This document shows, in pieces, positions 58,831 through 64,000 of a stretch of DNA of 64,000 nucleotides. The stretch comes from Hyphomonadaceae bacterium (GTDB lineage: Bacteria > Pseudomonadota > Alphaproteobacteria > Caulobacterales > Hyphomonadaceae). The position numbers and the translations under genes are program-made. The notes under the pieces were generated by a model that was not told where the DNA came from, searched no databases, and worked only from the letters and a program-made list of their open reading frames with translations. The stretch's first letter is position 1; each line of letters starts with the position of its first letter. The stretch lies in assembly GCA_947474455.1 (NCBI GenBank), contig CANJIL010000007.1, positions 42,837-106,836 of the forward strand. Direction: 5' to 3'.

Positions 58831-59321
58831 TGGAGAACCTTGTCCTGCGAACCTCCCCCTTTGTCACCCTGTTCACCGCCGCCCAGACCGCCCACGGCTT
58901 CCAGCAGGATACCAAGAACATTCATGCTGCCGCGTGTGTATTCGAATCTGGCGCCCGGCTGCATATTGTCCGGCATCCCGCTGATCTGGATATGGATGTA
59001 GCTGCCGCCTAGAAGGCTGTCGGACTGGATCTGCGCTGCCGCCTCGTCAGGAATCTGGACGTCCTTCTTGATTGCGAGCGTCGCTTCGGCCTTGAAGGTC
59101 TTCTGGTCGAGCACCACCGACCGCACCGCGCCAACCTTCACGCCGGCAACCCGCACCTCCGTGCCTGGGGAAACGCCATCTGCCCGGTCGAACCTCGCGA
59201 TCAGATCATAGCTGTCGGCCGTCGATGCATCGCTGCGCTGGGACAACGAAAACATCAGAAAAAGGCCGGCGACAGCGACGACTCCAAGACCGATCAGAGT
59301 TTCAAACAGGGATTCACGCAT
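58827..59321 (-). CDS. mlaD: MlaD-like MCE-domain protein
   Basis: A 164-aa phospholipid-transport type protein: an N-terminal anchor helix ('LIGLGVVAVAGLFLMFSL') then a single MCE domain with 'DSYDLIARFDRADGVSPGTE', 'VRVAGVKVGAVRSVVLDQ' and 'SLLGGSYIHIQISG'. In Mla systems this subunit forms a periplasmic hexamer that moves phospholipids between membranes with MlaE/MlaF; those genes are not here. The C-terminus is Gly-rich. The start overlaps the NDUFA12-like stop by one base. Confidence 0.9.
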   Translation of the reverse strand: MRESLFETLIGLGVVAVAGLFLMFSLSQRSDASTADSYDLIARFDRADGVSPGTEVRVAGVKVGAVRSVVLDQKTFKAEATLAIKKDVQIPDEAAAQIQSDSLLGGSYIHIQISGMPDNMQPGARFEYTRGSMNVLGILLEAVGGLGGGEQGDKGGGSQDKVLQ

Positions 59322-59707
59322 CAGGGCTTCCAGGCCTCGTAGTCGCCGGAGCTCTTCGCGCGCTCACCGCCTTCAGCAAGGCTGCCTTTCGGGCGATAGG
59401 CATCGAGCGTGCCGGTCATGTTCGGTTTGTGGGCAAGCTCCCAGCTCTTGCGAGGAAGCGGCGACTCGGTGGGGGGCTTGTCGAACGTATGGTGCAGCCA
59501 GCCGTGCCAATCGGGAGGAACCTTGGTGGGTTCGGCGTAGCCGTTATAGATCACGTATCGGCGCTTGCGACCTTCCAGGCTCGGCTTGCGCTCTTCGTAA
59601 TACTTGTTGCCTTGATCGTCCTGACCCACGGCGCGGGCCCTGCGGCCGATGTCGAAGCGGGCGCCGATAGTGGCCCCGTTCCACCAGGTGAAAATCGACT
59701 TCAGCAT
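59321..59707 (-). CDS. NDUFA12-family NADH:ubiquinone oxidoreductase subunit
   Basis: A 128-aa homologue of the mitochondrial complex I supernumerary subunit NDUFA12 (B17.2), one of the few accessory subunits shared by mitochondria and alphaproteobacteria. Family features: 'IGARFDIGRRARAVGQDDQG', 'NKYYEERKPSLEGRKRRYVI' and 'VPPDWHGWLHHTFDKPPTES'. It should bind the peripheral arm of the complex I encoded at 11444-20243, though it lies 40 kb away. It heads a minus-strand unit with the mlaD-like and DUF2155 genes. Confidence 0.95.
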   Translation of the reverse strand: MLKSIFTWWNGATIGARFDIGRRARAVGQDDQGNKYYEERKPSLEGRKRRYVIYNGYAEPTKVPPDWHGWLHHTFDKPPTESPLPRKSWELAHKPNMTGTLDAYRPKGSLAEGGERAKSSGDYEAWKP

Positions 59708-59911
59708 CTCGGCCCCGCAAGGAATTCATGAACATAGGCATGACTTGAGCGGCGCGAATATGGCGCCCGCAAATTAATGGGTCCAGAAGGGCGAAACCCT
59801 TGCCCCTGCGACAAATTCCTGTGTGCAGCCAAGGCCGAAGCATCCCATCATATGGCCGATTCGCGACGGGCGTCGCATTGACGCCCCTTTCACGCAAACG
59901 GGAGCAGACCC

Positions 59912-62314
59912 ATGGCCGAATCCCGGACCAAGTCAAACACCCGCCATCTGGCGCGTGTGCTGGAGACCGGCGCGTCGCTGATCAGTCATGGCGATGCAGA
60001 TGCGCCGCCCGCCCGGCTGCTGAACGCTCACTTCGCCGCGATCCGGACGCTGGGCGGGGAAAGCGAGGCGGCTGAAACGCTTTGCGAAGCCATCCGCGCC
60101 CGCCGGATAACCCCGATAGCGCCGGCCACCTATATCGAGGGCGCTCGGGGAATCCCGCTGGAAGCCGCCCAGCTCTTGTCCGCGGTCGCCGACGCAACAG
60201 CCCTCGCCTCCGCCCGCGCAGTCGCAACGCAAGCCTTCGTTGCCGTGGCGGATGCGCTTGAAGCGCTCACCATCGAGACGGACGATCAAGGCCGGCCTAC
60301 AACATCCGCCCTGATCGACGCATTCCGCGCGGGCGCTGATGCAGAGCTGATTGAAATCGCGCTGTGCACGCCGGGCGGTCCTCGCGCCGCGGCGATCACA
60401 CTCCGTCGCCAGGCAACCGGAGCGCGAGAACCCGGCCGACAAAGCTATGTGATCCCGTCGTGGGCGGGTCTTGAAGCGAACGATGTCGCATCGGCCATTG
60501 AACGGGTGAGCCGCACACGGCTCGCGGTCGAGATCGGCGTGGGCGCGGGCGCGCCTGAAGCGAACGCTCCTTCAGCCGCCGTGAACGTGGCGCGCTACAT
60601 GGCAATGGATGATGTCGCGGTCATGACGGCCGAGCTCGAAGCGCTTCAAGCAATCATTCTTGGCTGCTCAGTGCGCGTTGCCGGGCTTGCCGCGGCGGTC
60701 ATGTCGCGCGGTGTCGCCTACGACAGCGAGCAGGGCGTCGCGGTGGCGGCGAAGATTTGCGGTCTGGCAAAGGACGCCGCCTGCGCGATTTCGGCAGAGC
60801 ATCCCTCGCCGGCCGCGATCCTGTGGATCGCCGCCGAAAGCAGCGGGACCGATCCGGTTGACCTGCTGCTTGCCCATGAAGACGAACAGACGCCGGATCT
60901 TTCCGAATGCGTAGCGGCCGCGCTGAGCGCCACGGCCTCGCAGACTGAAGCTGAAGATGTGCGCCTTCGCATTTTAGGCGCCCGCACGCTCGATCAGATA
61001 GACGGGCTGGAGCGCCATCGGCTTGAATCGCGCGGACTGACCGAAGATGCGCTGGATCGCGTGGAGCAGGCGCTGAAGGAGGGTCTCAGCCTTTCTGCAG
61101 CCTTCTCGCGGTGGGTGGTTGGCGATGATCTGATCCGCAAGCGTCTCGGACTCGATCCCGAAGCCTACGACACCGATGGCGAAGGATTATTGCGCATGCT
61201 GGGGATCTCTCCCCGCGAGATTGACGAAGCGCGCGTGGCTGTCCAAGGCCGACGGCGCCCAGTTTCCAATCCCAAATCGCCGCTCGCCCGTGTCCTCGCC
61301 CGCGCGGATGGCGTGACGCCGGAGGCGCGCGTGCGTATGGCCAAAGCTATCGCACCTTTTGTCTCGCGCCAGCCAACCGTTACGATTTCAACCGGCGAGC
61401 AATCCGACACCATGCGTATGACCGTTCATGCTTCTGTTCGCGCAGCCATGGCGGCGGGCCTGGGCGTGCGGATCGAAGCGGGCCGCCCTGCAGTTGACTC
61501 CGATCTTCAGCATCGCATCGCGGAAGCCAAACGCCGCGCCCGCGCGCCGCTGGCGAGCGAAACGCAGGCGACCACATTCGAGCGGCAGCCGCAGCCGGTC
61601 GCTCCCGAGCACGCCCACGACGAAGTGTACATCGCCGAACGTCGCCGCCTGCCGGACCGTCGCAAAGGATATATCCAGAAAGCGACCGTCGGCGGCCACA
61701 AAGTTTATCTGCATACCGGCGAATTCGATGACGGCGAGCTCGGTGAGATCTTCATCGACATGCACAAGGAAGGGGCCGCCTTCCGCTCGTTGATGAACAA
61801 CTTCGCAATCGCGATCTCTATCGGTTTGCAGTATGGCGTCCCGCTCGAAGAATTCGTCGATGCGTTTGTGTTCACCCGTTTCGAGCCGGCCGGCGAAGTC
61901 ACGGGCAACGACTCCATCCGCAAGGCAACGTCGATCCTCGACTATATCTTCAGAGAACTTGCGGTCTCCTATCTCGGTCGCGACGATCTCGCCGAGATCG
62001 AAAATGTAAGCCATGACGGGCTCGGCGCCGGGGCGAAAGAGGGTGAAGAGCCGACCGTGCCTGTTTCCCCGGTTCGCCCCGAGCAGCTTATCTCTCGCGG
62101 GTTCAGCCGGGGCGTGATGCCTGACAATATCGTGCCGTTCACGGCGCGTCGTGTCTCCGAACGCCTGGAGGAAACGGAAGGAACTCCACTCGTTCCGCAG
62201 CGTTCACCTGAATACCTGTCTGACGCATGCCCGACCTGTGGTCACTTCACGCTGCGCCCGGATGATGGCGTCGCCGTTTGTGAAGCGTGCGGCGCAACCG
62301 TTCAGACTGCCTAG
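59912..62314 (+). CDS. NrdJ-derived TSCPD-domain protein, probable non-catalytic ribonucleotide reductase paralogue
   Basis: An 800-aa protein with GGGAG 8 nt before the ATG. Residues about 580-705 are strongly like the C-terminal part of class II (B12-dependent) reductase NrdJ: '[20 protein letters not shown]', '[20 protein letters not shown]', '[20 protein letters not shown]' and '[20 protein letters not shown]'. The end has a CxxC-x13-CxxC zinc ribbon (Cys773/776/790/793). The first 560 residues show only faint NrdJ order ('[16 protein letters not shown]' at about 265-280; '[20 protein letters not shown]'). None of its Cys lies in the reductase N-x-C-x-E radical motif. I infer a regulatory or scaffold paralogue that has lost catalysis. 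Confidence 0.85.
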   Translation: MAESRTKSNTRHLARVLETGASLISHGDADAPPARLLNAHFAAIRTLGGESEAAETLCEAIRARRITPIAPATYIEGARGIPLEAAQLLSAVADATALASARAVATQAFVAVADALEALTIETDDQGRPTTSALIDAFRAGADAELIEIALCTPGGPRAAAITLRRQATGAREPGRQSYVIPSWAGLEANDVASAIERVSRTRLAVEIGVGAGAPEANAPSAAVNVARYMAMDDVAVMTAELEALQAIILGCSVRVAGLAAAVMSRGVAYDSEQGVAVAAKICGLAKDAACAISAEHPSPAAILWIAAESSGTDPVDLLLAHEDEQTPDLSECVAAALSATASQTEAEDVRLRILGARTLDQIDGLERHRLESRGLTEDALDRVEQALKEGLSLSAAFSRWVVGDDLIRKRLGLDPEAYDTDGEGLLRMLGISPREIDEARVAVQGRRRPVSNPKSPLARVLARADGVTPEARVRMAKAIAPFVSRQPTVTISTGEQSDTMRMTVHASVRAAMAAGLGVRIEAGRPAVDSDLQHRIAEAKRRARAPLASETQATTFERQPQPVAPEHAHDEVYIAERRRLPDRRKGYIQKATVGGHKVYLHTGEFDDGELGEIFIDMHKEGAAFRSLMNNFAIAISIGLQYGVPLEEFVDAFVFTRFEPAGEVTGNDSIRKATSILDYIFRELAVSYLGRDDLAEIENVSHDGLGAGAKEGEEPTVPVSPVRPEQLISRGFSRGVMPDNIVPFTARRVSERLEETEGTPLVPQRSPEYLSDACPTCGHFTLRPDDGVAVCEACGATVQTA

Positions 62315-62684
62315 CGATGGGTGCGGCGTCAGCGTCCTGCTGATGCATCGCTCGGCAAAAATTGCCGCGTTACTGCGGGCCTGCCTTCCGCATTAGCGTG
62401 TAATGTGCAACGCGTGCCACGGACCCCGGCGTTGTTGGTAATTCGCTAACGCCTTTCGGTGATCCTAACAATTCGCTCACCTAAACACCGCCAGACTTTC
62501 GAAATGTCGCCCGCAAACCGCCCCGATTGAACTCTTCCTTGGCGCGACCGTTGCTCTCCCGGCGGTGAACGCCGCTTAAATGCACACAGGACCCGCTCTT
62601 AGATGGTACAGCGTATTTTCATCGCCGTCGTCGCTATCGGACTAATGAGCCTTTCCGTCCTCGCCTAGGGCCAAACAGCATCAA
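62315..62684. other. spacer between the NrdJ-like and pentapeptide-repeat genes
   Basis: 370 nt. Contents: a small hairpin CGGCAA-AAA-TTGCCG (62353-62367) about 40 nt after the NrdJ-like stop without a T-run, a repeated AATTCGCTAA/AATTCGCTCA pair (62440s and 62470s), and a 21-codon open frame (listed separately). The promoter of the pentapeptide gene is expected here but was not identified. Confidence 0.4.
62603..62668 (+). CDS. 21-codon ORF resembling the signal peptide of the next gene
   Basis: ATG at 62603 to TAG at 62668 encodes M-V-Q-R-I-F-I-A-V-V-A-I-G-L-M-S-L-S-V-L-A. It lines up without gaps against the signal peptide of the following gene (M-L-M-R-I-L-I-A-L-A-A-I-G-V-M-G-L-A-A-F-A), stopping at the expected cleavage site. 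It may be a decayed tandem duplicate or a translated leader peptide. Expression is unproven. Confidence 0.4.
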   Translation: MVQRIFIAVVAIGLMSLSVLA

Positions 62685-63206
62685 ATGCTGATGCGCATCC
62701 TGATCGCTTTGGCCGCAATCGGTGTAATGGGTCTTGCGGCGTTTGCCCAAACCCCGGAGCTGAACGAGGCTGCGCGTAGGGCGACTGCTGAAAGCATAAT
62801 CAAGGGCAAAAGCACCTGCGCGGAATGCGACCTGTTTCAGGTCGATCTGTCGTTCCAGGAGCTTCCGGGGCTCGATCTTTCCCGCTCCCGCCTGCGCCAG
62901 GCTGATCTGACCCTGTCGACTTTCGACAAAGGCAAGTTCACCGGCGCCAATATGTCGATCGTGAACGCGTTCGGAATGCGCGCCGAAAATGCCGATTTCT
63001 CCAAGGTCGATTTTGCCGATGCAACTCTCGTGGGCGGCTCGTTCGACGGCTCCATATTCACTGCCGCGACGTTCGACAACGCCAACCTTTCCGGTTCGGA
63101 TTTCGAGACGGCCAAGGGCCTGACGCAAACGCAACTCAATACCACCTGCAGCGACGCCGACACAAAGCTGCCCAAGGGCCTCAAGCTGACGGCCTGCAAG
63201 AACTGA
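62685..63206 (+). CDS. exported pentapeptide-repeat protein
   Basis: A 173-aa protein (or from the ATG at 62691). The signal peptide 'MRILIALAAIGVMGLAAFAQ' is followed by a pair of Cys ('STCAECDLFQVDL') and about a dozen A(D/N)LxX repeats: 'LDLSRSRLRQADLTLSTFDK', 'ADFSKVDFADATLVGGSFDG' and 'ATFDNANLSGSDF', predicting a right-handed quadrilateral beta helix. It ends with Cys-containing 'NTTCSDADTKLPKGLKLTAC'. It is probably periplasmic. The role is unknown: exported pentapeptide proteins are mostly uncharacterised. Confidence 0.88.
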   Translation: MLMRILIALAAIGVMGLAAFAQTPELNEAARRATAESIIKGKSTCAECDLFQVDLSFQELPGLDLSRSRLRQADLTLSTFDKGKFTGANMSIVNAFGMRAENADFSKVDFADATLVGGSFDGSIFTAATFDNANLSGSDFETAKGLTQTQLNTTCSDADTKLPKGLKLTACKN

Positions 63207-63212
63207 CTTCCA

Positions 63213-63758
63213 TCAATAGGCCCGCGACGACTCCAGCGGATCAGGCAGCTTCAGTCCCTCCAGCACAGCCTTGAAGCACGAGCAGCCTGAGAGGTCCGTG
63301 CAAGCCAGTGCCTCGAGCCGGGCAATCAATCCAGCCGTCAGAATTTCCTGCTGCGGCTTGTCCAGCACTAACGCCGCCAGCTTGACGGCCCGTGCTTGCG
63401 CGTGCGTCAGCCGGATCGTGGTCTTGATCGGCTGGGAATGATTGCTGAGCTGCGGGTCGCGCCCCTTTTCGCCTACCCAGTTTTGTCCGTCGAGATACGC
63501 CATCTTGCCGGTCTTGACTTGGGGCCAGGCAGCGGCGACTTCCTGAAGGCGCACCTTCTCTTGCACGATACTTGGCATCGAAGCGGCGGCAGCCGGTTGG
63601 GGCGCGATCTGTGACCAGGGCGGGGGGGCAGCAGTCACAACCGGAACCACCGGCGGCCGCCACGGCTTCGATCCAAAGGATGGCTCTTGCGATGGTTTGG
63701 CCTCGCCCTTCCGGGCAAGGAGTCCTGCGTTGAGCGATGCATGGCGGGGTGCTGACAT
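63213..63758 (-). CDS. putative ribbon-helix-helix-type protein
   Basis: 181 aa from the ATG at 63758, with GAGGCG about 8 nt upstream; a longer in-frame extension to 63935 overlaps the upstream gene and is Arg-rich. The first 90 residues are Pro/Ala-rich and low-complexity ('PPVVPVVTAAPPPWSQIAPQ'). The C-terminal part 'PIKTTIRLTHAQARAVKLAA' followed by 'DKPQQEILTAGLIARLEAL' has the strand-helix-helix pattern of ribbon-helix-helix DNA-binding proteins, then a Cys cluster 'ACTDLSGCSCFKAVLEGL'. The assignment is by pattern only. It may partner the gene 10 nt upstream. Confidence 0.65.
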   Translation of the reverse strand: MSAPRHASLNAGLLARKGEAKPSQEPSFGSKPWRPPVVPVVTAAPPPWSQIAPQPAAAASMPSIVQEKVRLQEVAAAWPQVKTGKMAYLDGQNWVGEKGRDPQLSNHSQPIKTTIRLTHAQARAVKLAALVLDKPQQEILTAGLIARLEALACTDLSGCSCFKAVLEGLKLPDPLESSRAY

Positions 63759-63768
63759 AAGGCGCGCC

Positions 63769-63993
63769 TCAGTGCGTCGGTCGTCGGCCAAAGTTTCGCG
63801 TCTGGCGTCGGTCGAGCAGGCCCGGCGGCGGTCCGCGGTCGGCGATGCGGCGCTCCAGAGTGTTGCGTTCCGGTGGGGCTGGGGCTTCGACGACTGCGGC
63901 GCCTTGAGTTCCTGGACGAGGCACAACCTGTCCATTCGTTCGAGGCTGAGCGGTCGCCCGACGCCTGTTGGCCGTAGCGTTGGCGACCGCCAT
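63769..63993 (-). CDS. hypothetical protein at the window edge (possibly partial)
   Basis: A 74-codon frame from an ATG at 63993 to a stop at 63769, 10 nt before the next gene on the same strand. The sequence is Arg/Pro/Ala-rich ('PAPPERNTLERRIADRGPPP') and looks disordered. The real start may lie beyond the window, with this as the C-terminal tail of a larger protein. No family is recognised. Confidence 0.4.
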   Translation of the reverse strand: MAVANATANRRRATAQPRTNGQVVPRPGTQGAAVVEAPAPPERNTLERRIADRGPPPGLLDRRQTRNFGRRPTH

Positions 63994-64000
63994 GCTCGCC

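Overview
The window is a gene-dense, high-GC alphaproteobacterial chromosome segment. The evidence is a 14-subunit nuo operon in the alphaproteobacterial order, with birA, coaX, rnj, mce, a DUF1467 gene and proS behind it; a short ProRS without the insertion editing domain; an NDUFA12 homologue; an RNase E with an acidic S1 insert and a C-terminal Gly-Trp-Trp tail; and aroQ-accB-accC-aat. Caulobacterales/Hyphomonadales (Hyphomonadaceae-like) is the likeliest placement, but this is inferred from gene content and no tree was built. Apart from one pseudogene this is mainly core genome. No phage, insertion sequence or CRISPR was seen.

Region 1 (1-20243, all minus strand) reads as one long transcription unit: nuoA-B-C-D-E, a small two-helix membrane protein, nuoF-G-H-I-J-K-L-M-N, birA, coaX, rnj, mce, DUF1467, proS. 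Most junctions overlap by 1-4 nt. NuoH carries an unexpected C-terminal pair of EF-hand loops. Region 2 (20657-24593) has tRNA-Asp, a GspN-like protein, a DUF6702-like exported protein and a secreted M1 metallopeptidase. Region 3 (24912-28442) is the accessory part: an alpha-methylacyl-CoA racemase-like enzyme, a frameshifted remnant of a CPA1 Na+/H+ antiporter, 16 perfect copies of GACAAG, a small lipoprotein and an SDR oxidoreductase.

Region 4 (28443-35904) holds mfd and sdhE, an 874-bp spacer with decayed repeat-like palindromes, recG and a DUF502 membrane protein. Region 5 (36075-48359) has a DUF3089 protein that has lost its nucleophile serine, two tandem cyclophilins, coaD, gyrA, prfB with a programmed +1 frameshift, a class A PBP, an AmiC-type amidase and an exported SAM-methyltransferase-like protein. 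Region 6 (48665-57726) has a lipoprotein, rne, a BepA-like M48 protease, a DsbA-like lipoprotein, thiS-thiG on the opposite strand, then aroQ-accB-accC. Region 7 (57731-63993) has aat overlapping a DUF2155 gene tail to tail, an MlaD-like protein, an NDUFA12 homologue, a divergent NrdJ-derived protein that keeps the reductase C-terminus but not its radical-site motif, a pentapeptide-repeat protein with a short upstream ORF resembling its signal peptide, and a putative ribbon-helix-helix protein.

The best candidates for something undescribed are the NrdJ-derived protein (59912-62314) and the NuoH-EF-hand fusion (11931-13139).
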